Below are positions 43,772 to 53,209 of a DNA stretch of 64,000 nt, one piece after another. The translations under genes were made by a program, and so were the position numbers. The notes under the pieces were generated by a model, which was not told the DNA's origin, ran no database searches, and saw only the letters and a list, made by a program, of their open reading frames with translations. The DNA comes from Franzmannia qiaohouensis (GTDB lineage Bacteria > Pseudomonadota > Gammaproteobacteria > Pseudomonadales > Halomonadaceae): NCBI RefSeq assembly GCF_031451695.1, contig NZ_JARWAM010000016.1:1-64000 (forward strand), read 5' to 3'. The number at the start of each line of letters is the position of its first letter. Position 1 is the first letter of the stretch.

Positions 43772-43980
43772 CAGTGCCGATTGCGAGGACGCCGGGGGCA
43801 GGTCGGAGAGGAGGTTTGCGCCATGGGTGAGGAGCATGTCTCCGAACGGGCTGGCCATGGATGGCCAGCCCCGGTCCTGCAAGCGGAGCAGGATGCGAGA
43901 GCGCAGCAGGGCGCAAGGTAGCGCCCAGGGATGGGTTTACAGCGCCTCCTCTTAGGCCTGCCGACGGGTTAGCTCCGAGC
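43772..43980 (+). repeat. dispersed structured repeat, copy 5 (long form)
   Basis: A full copy of about 209 bp between the LysR gene and lipA. It contains GGGCTGGCCA–TGGA–TGGCCAGCCC, a perfect 10-bp stem, and GGGCGC–AAGGTA–GCGCCC, followed by AGGGATGGGTTTACAGCGCC. The rest of the 43735-44116 gap (43981-44116) should hold the lipA promoter, but I see no convincing boxes. Confidence 0.85.
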
Positions 43981-44116
43981 TCGAGGCACGCTGGGGCATG
44001 CCAAGGGTACGAACAGCCGGGGCAGGCTGAACCCACCCCCGACCTTATGCTAAAGTGGCGCCCATATTGGTTCGGGTGACGCCGCCCGGGCAGCGAACAG
44101 AGAGGCGCGAATCGCT

Positions 44117-45190
44117 ATGAGCAACAAGCCGTCGCAAGCCGTTTCCAGCGGGGCCAAATTCCGCAACGAGCACGGCATGTCCGTGATCAAGGATGGCATC
44201 AAGCAGCGCAGGCAGAGCGAAACAGCAGAGCCCCACGAGGGTGTCAGCAACGGCCGCAAGCCGCCCTGGCTGCGCATCCAGATCGCCGGCGGCGAACGCT
44301 TCGAGGCGGTCAAGCGCAACGTCAGCGAGCACCGCCTGAGCACGGTGTGCGCCGAATCGCACTGCCCCAACATGGGCGAGTGCTGGAGCAACGGCACCGC
44401 CACCATCATGCTGATGGGCTCGGTATGCACCCGCGCCTGTCGCTTCTGCGCGGTGGACACCGGCAACCCACGCGGCTGGCTCGATCATGAAGAGCCGCAG
44501 AATACCGCCAAGTCGGTGGAGCTAATGGGGCTGCGCTACATCGTGCTGACCTCGGTGGACCGCGACGACCTCGACGACGGTGGCGCCAGCCACTACGCCG
44601 CCTGCGTCCGCGCCATCAAGGCGCGCACCCCGGAGGTGGTGGTCGAGGCCCTGACCCCGGATTTCGACGGCGTGCACGACGCCATCGCCGACGTGGTGGA
44701 TTCCGGCCTCGAGGTGTTTGCCCAGAACGTCGAGACCGTCGAGCGCCTCACCCAGCGCGTCCGCGATCCCCGCGCCGGCTACCGCAAGACCCTCGACGTG
44801 CTGGCGTTTGCCAAGCGCCACAAGCCCGAGGTGCTGACCAAGACCAGCCTGATGCTGGGCCTCGGTGAAACCGAAGAGGAGATCCTCGCCACCTTCGACG
44901 ACCTGCGCGAGATCGGCGTCGACATCGTCACCCTCGGCCAGTACCTGCGCCCGACCAAGAACCACCTCCCGGTGGAGCGCTGGGTGACCCCCGAGGAGTT
45001 CGAGCGCTATCGCCAGTTGGGCCTGGAGCGGGGCTTCCTGGAAGTCGCCTCGGGACCGCTGGTGCGCTCCAGCTACCGCGCCGACCAGGTGTTCGAGAAG
45101 AACAACCTGGGGCTGGCCGCCCCGGCCAAGGTACCCGGCCAGCAGGCGCCCGCGGATGACGGCCTGATTCCGGTCACGCCGGTAAGCTGA
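44117..45190 (+). CDS. lipA: lipoyl synthase
   Basis: Radical-SAM enzyme that inserts two sulfurs into protein-bound octanoyl groups. It has the auxiliary cluster cysteines in CAESHCPNMGECW, the radical-SAM CTRACRFCAV, LTSVDRDDLDDGGA, and the C-terminal VRSSYRADQ, whose serine ligates the auxiliary cluster. The 357 residues include about 45 N-terminal residues of low conservation. AGAGGCG lies upstream of the ATG. The 3' end overlaps that of the convergent lipB by 17 bases. Confidence 0.97.
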   Translation: MSNKPSQAVSSGAKFRNEHGMSVIKDGIKQRRQSETAEPHEGVSNGRKPPWLRIQIAGGERFEAVKRNVSEHRLSTVCAESHCPNMGECWSNGTATIMLMGSVCTRACRFCAVDTGNPRGWLDHEEPQNTAKSVELMGLRYIVLTSVDRDDLDDGGASHYAACVRAIKARTPEVVVEALTPDFDGVHDAIADVVDSGLEVFAQNVETVERLTQRVRDPRAGYRKTLDVLAFAKRHKPEVLTKTSLMLGLGETEEEILATFDDLREIGVDIVTLGQYLRPTKNHLPVERWVTPEEFERYRQLGLERGFLEVASGPLVRSSYRADQVFEKNNLGLAAPAKVPGQQAPADDGLIPVTPVS

Positions 45191-45875
45191 CCCCCTGCTG
45201 CAGGCGGCAGTGCTCCGGCAGCTCGCCGGGCGCTGCCCAGTCCAGGTCACGCCCCAACTGCTCACCCAGATGGCGCACCATGCCACGCGCCACGCTGTCC
45301 GCGTCCGGCGCCACAGAGACCAGGTCGCTGATGCGCGTCATCGCCATGCCGGCATAGCCGCAGGGATTGATACGCGAGAACGGAGTGAGATCGATATCGA
45401 CGTTGAGCGCCACGCCGTGGAAGCTGGCACCGCGACGTATACGCAGCCCCAACGAGGCGATCTTGGCCTCGCCCACGTAGACCCCCGGGGCGTCCGCCCG
45501 CGCCGCCGCCGCAATCCCCAGATCCCCCAGCACGCCGACCACCGCCTGCTCCAGCGCGGTCACCAGCTCGCGCACGCCGAGCCGCGTACGGCGCACATCG
45601 AGTAACGGATAGACCACCAGCTGGCCGGGGCCGTGATAGGTCACCTGGCCACCGCGGTCAGTCTGTACCACAGGGATATCACCGGGCATCAGCAGATGCT
45701 CGGGCTTGCCGGCCTGGCCCTGGGTGAAGACCGGATCGTGCTCGACCACCCAGCACTGGTCCGGGGTCTCGGCGTCGCGCGTATCGGTCAGCTCGCGCAT
45801 CGCCTGCCACACCGGCAGGTACGGCTGGCGACCCAGGCGGTAGACCTGTACAGGCGCGACGGGATGCTCGCTCAT
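45174..45875 (-). CDS. lipB: octanoyl-[ACP]:protein octanoyltransferase LipB
   Basis: Transfers octanoate from acyl-carrier protein to lipoyl domains, the step before LipA. The 233 residues show DRGGQVTYHGPGQLVVYPL, the active-site lysine in VGEAKIASLGLRIRRG and the catalytic cysteine in RINPCGYAGMAMT. It is transcribed toward lipA, with overlapping 3' ends, and starts right at the stop of ybeD. In Pseudomonas lipA and lipB run the same way; here they are convergent. Confidence 0.96.
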   Translation of the reverse strand: MSEHPVAPVQVYRLGRQPYLPVWQAMRELTDTRDAETPDQCWVVEHDPVFTQGQAGKPEHLLMPGDIPVVQTDRGGQVTYHGPGQLVVYPLLDVRRTRLGVRELVTALEQAVVGVLGDLGIAAAARADAPGVYVGEAKIASLGLRIRRGASFHGVALNVDIDLTPFSRINPCGYAGMAMTRISDLVSVAPDADSVARGMVRHLGEQLGRDLDWAAPGELPEHCRLQQGVSLPA

Positions 45876-46187
45876 CTACAGCACCATGTGGACGCGGCCG
45901 GTGGCCTTGAGCGCGGCAAACAGTGCCTCGAGCTGGGGCTTGCCGGTGGCGACGATGGTCAGCCGCACCGACTGAAACTTGCCGTTGCGGCTGTCGACGA
46001 CGCGAATCGACTCGCGGTCGAAGCCGGGCGCATGGGCCTCGACCACCTCAGCCACGCTGTCCTGAAAATCGTCGGCGGCATCGCCGACGATTTTCAGCGA
46101 ATAGTCGCAGGGGAACTCGACGCGGGGGGCCGGCGTGGACGTCGCCGGGGTGTCGAGACGCAGGTCTCGCAGGGGCTTGTCGGCCAT
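45876..46187 (-). CDS. ybeD: YbeD family protein (DUF493)
   Basis: A 103-residue ACT-like alpha/beta protein that regularly lies between lipB and dacA. Family features: EFPCDYSLKIVGDAADDFQ, VVDSRNGKFQSVRLTIVATG, and LEALFAALKATGRVHMVL at the end. Its role is unclear; a link to lipoate metabolism is by association only. The stop is adjacent to the lipB start. The 112 bases before it up to dacA hold an ATTTTACGC stretch but no clear promoter. Confidence 0.93.
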   Translation of the reverse strand: MADKPLRDLRLDTPATSTPAPRVEFPCDYSLKIVGDAADDFQDSVAEVVEAHAPGFDRESIRVVDSRNGKFQSVRLTIVATGKPQLEALFAALKATGRVHMVL

Positions 46188-46299
46188 GATGCTGGGTACT
46201 CGAAACGGGAGTGTGACACCATTTTACGCAACCGAGCCGCTGCGACCAAGGCCGCCGCAAGCGGCGGCCCGGTGCAAGACTGCAGCGCTAGGCCATCGG

Positions 46300-47508
46300 T
46301 TAGCCAAACAGCCCGCTGATGAACTGGCGCACCATGTCGAAGACACGCTTGAAGATCCCGCCCTGTTCGACGTTCTCCAGGGCCACCAGCGGGCGTTCGC
46401 CGAGCACCTCGTCGCCGAGCTTGACCTCGAGCGTGCCGAGCTGGTCGCCGGCTGCTACCGGCGCGGTGATATCGCCGCGCAGGTTGAGACGTGCGGTGAG
46501 CTCATCGCTGCGGCCGCGCGGCACGGTCATCCTGACGTCGTTGTCGACACCCACGCGCACCTGGTTCTCGGCACCGCCCCAGATACGCGGCGTTTCGAGC
46601 ACCGAGCCCGCCTCATAGAGGTTGAGGGTCTCGAAGTAGCGGAAGCCGTAGCTGAACAGCTTCTGGGTTTCCTGGGCGCGGGCTTCTTCGGAACTGGTGC
46701 CCATCACCACCGAGATCAGGCGCATGTCGTCGCGCTTGGCCGAGGCCACCAGGCCGTAGCCGGCCTCGGTGGTCCAGCCGGTCTTGAGGCCGTCGACGGT
46801 GGCATCGCGCCACAGCAGGCGGTTGCGATTGGGCTGACGAATGTCGTTGTAGTCGAAGTAGCGCTCGGCGTAGATCGCGTAGTGCTCGGGGTAGTCGTTG
46901 ATGATGTACTGCGACAGCAGCGCCATGTCGCGCGCCGAGGAGTACTGCTCGGGGTCAGGCAGGCCGGTGGCATTGGCGAAGCTGGTGTTGTGCAGACCCA
47001 GGCGCTGGGCGTGCTGGTTCATCAGGTCGGCGAACGGCTGCTCGCCGCCGGCCAGGTGCTCGGCCACGGCGACGCTGGCATCGTTGCCCGAGGCGATGAC
47101 GATGCCGTAGAGCAGATCGCGGATCGATACCTCGGTATCGACCTCGATGAACATCTTCGATCCGCCGGTGCGCCAGGCATTCTCGCTGACCCGCACCATG
47201 TCATCCATGTTGATGTTGCCGCGATCGAGCTCGCGCTCCACCAGATAGGCGGTCATCAGCTTGGTCAGGCTGGCCGGTGGCAGGCGCTCGTCGGCGTTAT
47301 GCTCGACCAGCACCTCGCCGCTATCGGCATCCATCAGGAACCACGACTTGGCCGCCAGCTGCGGCGGCGAGGGAATCATGGTCTGCGGGCTGGGCTGCTG
47401 GGCCTGGGCCGACACACCCAGGGTCATCACCCCCAGGCTGGTCAGGCCGGCGGCAGCCAGCGGGAGCATCGAGCGACGCAAACCGGACAACAAGGCAAAC
47501 ACTTTCAT
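46300..47508 (-). CDS. dacA: D-alanyl-D-alanine carboxypeptidase (PBP5/6 type)
   Basis: Removes the terminal D-Ala of peptidoglycan stem peptides. It has a signal peptide (about 1-36), the SxxK motif in LPPASLTKLM (S80/K83), SGNDAS as SxN, and DGLKTGWT as KTG. The C-terminal beta-domain and a final amphipathic helix (FKRVFDMVRQFISGLFG) attach it to the inner membrane. The 402 residues fit the family. Start ATG 47508; a TTG at 47523 is less likely. It follows rlpA in the same direction at a distance of 51 bases. Confidence 0.95.
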   Translation of the reverse strand: MKVFALLSGLRRSMLPLAAAGLTSLGVMTLGVSAQAQQPSPQTMIPSPPQLAAKSWFLMDADSGEVLVEHNADERLPPASLTKLMTAYLVERELDRGNINMDDMVRVSENAWRTGGSKMFIEVDTEVSIRDLLYGIVIASGNDASVAVAEHLAGGEQPFADLMNQHAQRLGLHNTSFANATGLPDPEQYSSARDMALLSQYIINDYPEHYAIYAERYFDYNDIRQPNRNRLLWRDATVDGLKTGWTTEAGYGLVASAKRDDMRLISVVMGTSSEEARAQETQKLFSYGFRYFETLNLYEAGSVLETPRIWGGAENQVRVGVDNDVRMTVPRGRSDELTARLNLRGDITAPVAAGDQLGTLEVKLGDEVLGERPLVALENVEQGGIFKRVFDMVRQFISGLFG

Positions 47509-47559
47509 TACACCCACTCTCAAAGAAGAAACGTCACAAGATTCACGACCCGCTTCGGG

Positions 47560-48540
47560 TCAGTCATTGATCACCAGGGTCTGCTCGAACCCCGCGCGGC
47601 GCAGTTCGTCGCGTAGCGGCTCGACCCGGCTGGCATCGCTCACCGGCCCGACCTGGACGCGATGCACGCTGGCATCGCTGGCCACCCGCACCGGCTGGTT
47701 GAGTTCGCTCTGCAGCCGCGACTTGAGCGCCTCGGCGTTGCTCGCCGAGCCGAGGGCCGCAACCTGCAGGAAGACCCCGCCGGCCTGCGACGCCCCGTTG
47801 TCGGAGGCAGCGACTTCCCTGGGCGGCGAGACCTGTGCCGCTGGCGCAGCCACCTGCTCGGCGCCATCGCGGGCCTGGCGCTGCACCTCGGCCACCTGCC
47901 GCTCGCCGTTGCCGCGATTCTGCTGCCAGGCCACCGGATCGATGGCCTCGACGCGCACCCGGCCGGTGCCGCGGCCCAGGATATCCAGCCTTGCCGCCGC
48001 CGCATAGGAGAGATCGATCTCGCGATTGTCATGGAAAGGCCCGCGATCGTTGACCCGCACGATCACCGAGCGGCCGTTGTCGACGCTGGTCACCTTGACG
48101 AAGCTGGGCAGCGGCAGCGAGCGGTGCGCGGCGGTCATCATGTACATATCGTAGATCTCGCCGTTGGCGGTGGCGTAGCCGTGGAACTTCTCGCCGTACC
48201 AGGAGGCAACGCCCTCGTTGCTGTAGCCCACCTCGTCCGAGAGCACCTGGTAGGTCTTGCCCCACACCTCGTAGGTGGATCGGTTGCCGCCCCGCGAGCG
48301 TGGCTCGACCCGCGGCTCGGCATCCGGCACGTTGGACACATCCGGTGGCAAGTCGGGGTAGGCATCGCGACTCATCGCATAGCGCCCGCTGGCGGTGCTG
48401 GTGGCCTCGTTCTGTGCCGAGCTGGCAGCGCCGCCGTCGCCAGCCCGCTGGGTACCGCCCCCATTGCTGGCACAGCCCGCCACCATCAGCAGCGCAGCCA
48501 GTGCGCCGGCCGTGCGAATCAGCTGTCGTGCTGAGCCCAT
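47560..48540 (-). CDS. rlpA: septal ring lytic transglycosylase RlpA
   Basis: Outer-membrane lipoprotein (lipobox VAGC, C23) with a double-psi beta-barrel (VASWYGEKFHGYATANGE, VRVNDRGPFHDNREIDLSYAAA) and a C-terminal SPOR domain (about 250-326), which binds denuded septal glycan. In Pseudomonas RlpA is a lytic transglycosylase for naked glycan strands. The 326 residues are typical. Its start overlaps the 3' end of mltB by 22 bases. Confidence 0.95.
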   Translation of the reverse strand: MGSARQLIRTAGALAALLMVAGCASNGGGTQRAGDGGAASSAQNEATSTASGRYAMSRDAYPDLPPDVSNVPDAEPRVEPRSRGGNRSTYEVWGKTYQVLSDEVGYSNEGVASWYGEKFHGYATANGEIYDMYMMTAAHRSLPLPSFVKVTSVDNGRSVIVRVNDRGPFHDNREIDLSYAAAARLDILGRGTGRVRVEAIDPVAWQQNRGNGERQVAEVQRQARDGAEQVAAPAAQVSPPREVAASDNGASQAGGVFLQVAALGSASNAEALKSRLQSELNQPVRVASDASVHRVQVGPVSDASRVEPLRDELRRAGFEQTLVIND

Positions 48541-49577
48541 GCACCCTCCTCATAGGCCTCGGCAATGCGTTCGGCCAGCTCGGTGACCGCCATGGCATAC
48601 AGATGGCTGTGATTGTAGCGAGTGATCACGTAAAAATTGTGATGCCCGAGGCGGTAGTGATAGCCCACTTCCTGACTGTCGTCGTCGCGCAGGAAATCGA
48701 ACGCCAGCGGAATCACCTGCTGCGGAGCATCGGCGTCGCGCTCCGGCTCGACGCCCGCCGCGGCAAGCTCGTCAAGGCCCGCATAGGGAGGACGCGTGGC
48801 GTTGAACTCGATGCCGTCGGGCAGGCTGTCGGGGCCGCTGGCCTCGCTCAAGATGGCCTCACCGGCGCGCCAGCGGTGCTCGGCAAAGTAGTTGCCGACG
48901 CTGCCGATAGCGTCCACCGGGTTGGTCCAAAGGTCGCGGATGTCGTCGCCATCGAAGTCCACCGCATAGGCGCGGTAGCTGGTGGGGATGAACTGCGGAT
49001 AGCCCATGGCCCCGGCATAGGAACCGTACAGCGAGCCGGGTTCCACGCCCTCCTCATAGGCGATTTCGAGAAACGCGGCCAGCTCGCCGTGGAAGAAGCG
49101 ATGGCGGCTGGGATGGTGGAAGGCCAAGGTCGACAGCGAGTCGAGCACGCGGTGACGACCGGTGAACTGGCCGTACTTGGTCTCGACACCGATGATCGCG
49201 GCGATCACCTCCGGCGGCACGCCATATTCGGCCTCGGCGCGGTCGAAGGCATCCTGATGGGCATCAATGAAGGCCGCGCCCTGCAGGATACGGTCGCGCT
49301 GAAGGAAGATCTCGCGGTACTCGTCCCAGCGCAGGCGGCGCTCGGCGGCGCCCTCCATGGCGTCGAGCACGTCCTGACTGAAGTCGGCCTGGCGCATGGC
49401 CGCCTCGGCCCAGTCGCGCGGCACGCCCTGCTCGCCGAGCTGTTCAACCAGCGCAGCGACCGCGTCATCGGACGTCGGGTCGAAATCGTCGGCCAGGCTC
49501 GCCGACGCCATCAGTGACAACCCCACTGCGGCCAGCACGCTGCGCGCGCCCCTTCCCTGAATTGCAGACACCGTCAT
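48519..49577 (-). CDS. mltB: membrane-bound lytic murein transglycosylase B
   Basis: Cleaves the glycan backbone with 1,6-anhydro product formation. It has a signal peptide ending near SASLADDF, without an obvious lipobox (the MltB form of some species is soluble), and the family-3 lytic transglycosylase core: IIGVETKYGQFTGRHRVLDSL with the catalytic Glu in VETKYG, YAGAMGYPQFIPTSYRAYAVDFDGDD, and WTNPVDAIGSVGNYFAEH. The 352 residues start at ATG 49577 with AAGGAG upstream. It overlaps rlpA by 22 bases and is close to rodA. Confidence 0.93.
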   Translation of the reverse strand: MTVSAIQGRGARSVLAAVGLSLMASASLADDFDPTSDDAVAALVEQLGEQGVPRDWAEAAMRQADFSQDVLDAMEGAAERRLRWDEYREIFLQRDRILQGAAFIDAHQDAFDRAEAEYGVPPEVIAAIIGVETKYGQFTGRHRVLDSLSTLAFHHPSRHRFFHGELAAFLEIAYEEGVEPGSLYGSYAGAMGYPQFIPTSYRAYAVDFDGDDIRDLWTNPVDAIGSVGNYFAEHRWRAGEAILSEASGPDSLPDGIEFNATRPPYAGLDELAAAGVEPERDADAPQQVIPLAFDFLRDDDSQEVGYHYRLGHHNFYVITRYNHSHLYAMAVTELAERIAEAYEEGAWAQHDS

Positions 49578-49620
49578 CGGTCGGGCAGCTCCTTGCTGAA
49601 TCTTTCGCTGGAACACCGCC

Positions 49621-50778
49621 TCAGCGTGGCAGCAGGCGGCGGTGGGCATGAATCGACATGAGAATACCGAAACCGGCCATCAAGGTCACGCTGGAGGTGC
49701 CACCATAGCTGACCAGCGGCAAGGGCACGCCGACGACCGGTAGAATACCGCTGACCATGCCCACGTTGACGAAGACATAAATGAAGAACGTCAGCACGAT
49801 ACTGCCCGCCAGCAGGCGGCCAAAACAGTCCTGTGCAGCGTTGGCCAGCCACAGCCCGCGGATGATGATCAGCAGATAGAGCGTCAGCACCACCAGCATA
49901 CCGATCAGGCCAAACTCCTCGCCGAGCACCGCGACGATGAAGTCGGTATGTCGCTCGGGGAGAAACTCGAGCTGCGACTGGGTACCCTGCAACCAGCCCT
50001 TTCCCACCAGCCCGCCGCTGCCGATGGCGGTGGTCGACTGGATGATGTTCCAGCCTGCGCCCAGCGGATCGCTCTCGGGGTTGAGAAAGGTCAGCACCCG
50101 CTGGCGCTGATAGTTGTGCATGTTGATCCACAGCAGCGGCAGCGCCGCGCCGGCCAGCACCACCAGAAAGGCGATGAAGCGCCACGACAGCCCGGCCAGC
50201 AGGATCACGAATACTGCGGCACAGATCACCAGCAGCGAGGTGCCGAGGTCTGGCTGGCGCGCGATCAGCATGACCGGCACCACCATGATCAGGCCACACA
50301 CCAGCAGGTCGATCCATCTTGGCGGCAGCTCACGGCGACATAGATAGGCGGCGAGCATCATCGGCATCGCCAGCTTCATCAACTCGGAGGGCTGGAAGCG
50401 CACCACCCCGGGAATGACCAGCCAGCGCTGCGCCCCCATGCCCATGTCGCCCATCACCTCAACCGCGACCAGCATCGCCAGCGCCGCGCCGTACAGCAGC
50501 GGCGCCCAGCGCAGCAGCGTGGTGGGTGACAGCCGCGCCAATACCATCAGCACCACCAACCCCAGCCCAAAGCGGGTCGCCTGGGCGATCACCGTTTCCA
50601 GGCGCTGGCCGCTGGCACTGTAGAGCACCAGCAGGCCGGCACTCATCAGCACCAGCAGCAGCAGCATGATCCAGGGGTCGATGCGCAGCTTGGTCCACAC
50701 GCTCTTGCGGCGCGACATGCCGCTTTCTGGAGGGCGTACCGGATAGCCTCGCAGGCCCCGGGTAATATCACCGAGCAT
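49621..50778 (-). CDS. rodA: rod-shape peptidoglycan polymerase RodA
   Basis: SEDS glycosyltransferase of the elongasome, partner of PBP2. The 385 residues have about ten membrane helices and the family motifs GAQRWLVIPGVVRFQPSE, ARQPDLGTSLLV, HTDFIVAVLGEEFGLIG and GVPLPLVSYGGTSSVT. Start ATG 50778, 22 bases after mrdA; AGGAAAGG is upstream. The N-terminal 25 residues before the first helix are Arg-rich, as usual. Confidence 0.96.
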   Translation of the reverse strand: MLGDITRGLRGYPVRPPESGMSRRKSVWTKLRIDPWIMLLLLVLMSAGLLVLYSASGQRLETVIAQATRFGLGLVVLMVLARLSPTTLLRWAPLLYGAALAMLVAVEVMGDMGMGAQRWLVIPGVVRFQPSELMKLAMPMMLAAYLCRRELPPRWIDLLVCGLIMVVPVMLIARQPDLGTSLLVICAAVFVILLAGLSWRFIAFLVVLAGAALPLLWINMHNYQRQRVLTFLNPESDPLGAGWNIIQSTTAIGSGGLVGKGWLQGTQSQLEFLPERHTDFIVAVLGEEFGLIGMLVVLTLYLLIIIRGLWLANAAQDCFGRLLAGSIVLTFFIYVFVNVGMVSGILPVVGVPLPLVSYGGTSSVTLMAGFGILMSIHAHRRLLPR

Positions 50779-50800
50779 CGTCAGCGTCCTTTCCTGAGCA

Positions 50801-52708
50801 TCAGTTACCCGCCACGCTGGCGTCGTCGTTTTCCATCTCTTCGCGCAGCTCCTCGACGTCCAGCGCTTCGTCGTCGAGCAGCCAGGCATCGCTCATCGCC
50901 CGCGCCAGATGAGCCGCATGGGTGCTGCCGCCACCGGCGTTCTCGACGATCACCGACACCGCAATCTGCGGATCCTCGATCGGCGCATAAGCGACGAACA
51001 GGGCGTGATCGCGCAGCCGCTCGGCGAGCTCATCGGCATCGTAGCGCTGGTCCTGGCCCAGCGAGAACACCTGGGCGGTACCCGACTTGCCGCCCATGCG
51101 GTAGTCGAGATCGACCCCGGTACGCCGCGCGGTGCCTTCGCTGCCGCTGAGCACCTTCTCGGCACCCGAGAAGACCCGATCCCACCACTCCTCGCTGTCG
51201 AGCACGATGTCACTCAGGGTCTCGGGCAGCACGGCCCCCTGCTCGTGGTCGCCGATGCGCTTGGCCATACGCGGCTTGACCCACTTGCCGCGGTTGGCCA
51301 GCACCGCGGTTGCGGCCGCCAGCTGCAGCGGGGTTACCTGCCAGTAGCCCTGGCCGATACCCACCGAAATGGTTTCGCCGGGATACCAGGGCTGATTGAA
51401 GCGACCGCGCTTCCACTCCCGTGACGGCATCAGCGCAGCGCTCTCGCCGAACACGTCGTGACCGACCCGCTGGCCGAAGCCGAAGTTGGTCATGTGCTCA
51501 TGCAGGCGATCGATCCCCATCTCATGGGCCAGGGTGTAGTAGTAGGTGTTGTTGGAGACCTCGATGGAGCGCTCCATGTCGACCCGGCCGTGGCCCCAGC
51601 GCAGCCAGTTGCGATAGCGGCGCGTATCGCCAGGGAGCTGGAAATAGCCGGGGTCGTTGATCACTCGATTGGGCGTGATCACCCCTTCGGCGAGCCCGGC
51701 GATGGCCAGAAACGGCTTGACGGTCGAGCCCGGCGGGTACTGGCCGCGGATCGCGCGGTTGAACAGCGGCAGGTCGAGATCGTCCTGCAGCGCCTGATAG
51801 GAGGCGACGTCGATGCCGGTGACGAAGCGGTTGCTGTCGAATCCCGGCGCCGAGACCATGGCCAGGATCTCGCCGCTGGCCGGCTCGATGGCGACGATCG
51901 AGCCGCGCCGGCCGTCGAGCAGCTCATAGGCCAGCTTCTGCATGTCGCGGTCGATGGTAAGGGTCAAGTTCTCGCCCGGCACCGGGTCGGTGCGCCCCAG
52001 CTCGCGCAGCACCCGGCCGCGGGCATTGGTCTCGACCTTGCGCAGCCCGGCCTGACCGTGCAGCACATCCTCGTAGAAGCGCTCGACGCCGGTCTTGCCG
52101 ATGAAGTGGGTGCCGGCGTAGTTGCCCGGATCGAGGGTCGCCAACTCCTCGGCATTGATACGCCCCACGTAGCCCAGCGCGTGGGACAGCATCTGGGCAT
52201 CCGGATAGTAGCGCAGCAGCTGCGCCTCGACCTCGACCCCTGGCAGGCGGTGGCGATTGAGTGCCAGGTGGGCGATCTGCTCCTCCTCAAGATCACTCAT
52301 CAGCAGCGCTGGCTGGAACGGCCGAGTGCGCTGTCGCGAACGCTCGCGAAACGCCTCGACGCCCTCCTCTGGTAGCGCCAGCAACTCCACCAGCAGGTTG
52401 AGGGTGGCGTCGAGGTCCTCGACGCGCTCGCGCACCAGCATCAGGTTGTAGGTGGGGCGATTCTCGGCCAGCAGTTGGCCGTTGCGGTCATAGATCAACC
52501 CGCGGGTCGGCGGCAGTGGCTCGACCCGCACGCGATTCTTCTCCGAACGGGTGATGTAGACCTCGTGCTGGGTCACCTGCAGGTAGGCAAGGCGGCCCAT
52601 CAGCGTCGCGGTCAGCGCCACCACCACCAATAGCGCCAGCAGCGAGCGCAGTCGGAAAATACGCACTTCCTGATGCGTGTTCTTGAGTACATGGCGACGA
52701 TCACGCAT
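50801..52708 (-). CDS. mrdA: penicillin-binding protein 2
   Basis: Elongation-specific D,D-transpeptidase, partner of RodA. It has one N-terminal membrane helix (about 20-45), a pedestal domain (PPTRGLIYDRNGQLLAENRPTY), and a transpeptidase domain with the nucleophile in PPGSTVKPFLA (near 327), the SNN motif in EVSNNTYYYTLA and KSGTAQ. The 635 residues match the family. First of the mrdA–rodA–mltB–rlpA–dacA run. Confidence 0.97.
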   Translation of the reverse strand: MRDRRHVLKNTHQEVRIFRLRSLLALLVVVALTATLMGRLAYLQVTQHEVYITRSEKNRVRVEPLPPTRGLIYDRNGQLLAENRPTYNLMLVRERVEDLDATLNLLVELLALPEEGVEAFRERSRQRTRPFQPALLMSDLEEEQIAHLALNRHRLPGVEVEAQLLRYYPDAQMLSHALGYVGRINAEELATLDPGNYAGTHFIGKTGVERFYEDVLHGQAGLRKVETNARGRVLRELGRTDPVPGENLTLTIDRDMQKLAYELLDGRRGSIVAIEPASGEILAMVSAPGFDSNRFVTGIDVASYQALQDDLDLPLFNRAIRGQYPPGSTVKPFLAIAGLAEGVITPNRVINDPGYFQLPGDTRRYRNWLRWGHGRVDMERSIEVSNNTYYYTLAHEMGIDRLHEHMTNFGFGQRVGHDVFGESAALMPSREWKRGRFNQPWYPGETISVGIGQGYWQVTPLQLAAATAVLANRGKWVKPRMAKRIGDHEQGAVLPETLSDIVLDSEEWWDRVFSGAEKVLSGSEGTARRTGVDLDYRMGGKSGTAQVFSLGQDQRYDADELAERLRDHALFVAYAPIEDPQIAVSVIVENAGGGSTHAAHLARAMSDAWLLDDEALDVEELREEMENDDASVAGN

Positions 52709-52741
52709 GGAGCGAACTCGAGAGTTGAAACAAGAAACACC

Positions 52742-53209
52742 TCAACGGTGGTAGGGATGCCCTACCAGCAGCGTCCAGGCGCGATACAGCTGTTCGGCGA
52801 GCAGGATGCGCACCAGCGGATGCGGCAGAGTCAGCGGCGACAGCGACCAGCGCTGGTCGGCACTCGCCGAGAGCCCCGGCTCGATACCGTCGGGACCGCC
52901 CACCAGCAGCGCCACGTCGCGCCCGGCGAGGCGCCAGTCGGCGGCCTGCTCGGCGAGCTGCTCGGTGCTCCAGGGCTTGCCGCCGACCTCCAGCGCCACC
53001 AGTTGCTCGTTGCCCTTGAGCCGCTCGCGCATGCGCTCGCCTTCGCTGGCCACGGCGCGGGCGATATCGGCGTTCTTGCCGCGCGCGCCGGGGGCAATCT
53101 CGATCACCTCGAGGCTGAAGTCACGCGGCAGGCGCTTGCGATACTCGCCGACGCCCTGCTCCACCCAGCCCGGCATCTTGGTGCCTACCGCCAACAGCTT
53201 GAGCTTCAC
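52742..53209 (-). CDS. rlmH: 23S rRNA pseudouridine-1915 N3-methyltransferase RlmH
   Basis: SPOUT methyltransferase acting on helix 69 of 23S rRNA in 70S ribosomes. The 155 residues equal the E. coli length: KLKLLAVGTKMPGWVEQG, LLVGGPDGIEPGL, and LTLPHPLVRILLAEQLYRAWTLLVGHPYHR. The GTG at 53209 overlaps the rsfS stop by four bases (GTGA). The longer frame upstream belongs to rsfS in another frame. Confidence 0.96.
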   Translation of the reverse strand: MKLKLLAVGTKMPGWVEQGVGEYRKRLPRDFSLEVIEIAPGARGKNADIARAVASEGERMRERLKGNEQLVALEVGGKPWSTEQLAEQAADWRLAGRDVALLVGGPDGIEPGLSASADQRWSLSPLTLPHPLVRILLAEQLYRAWTLLVGHPYHR

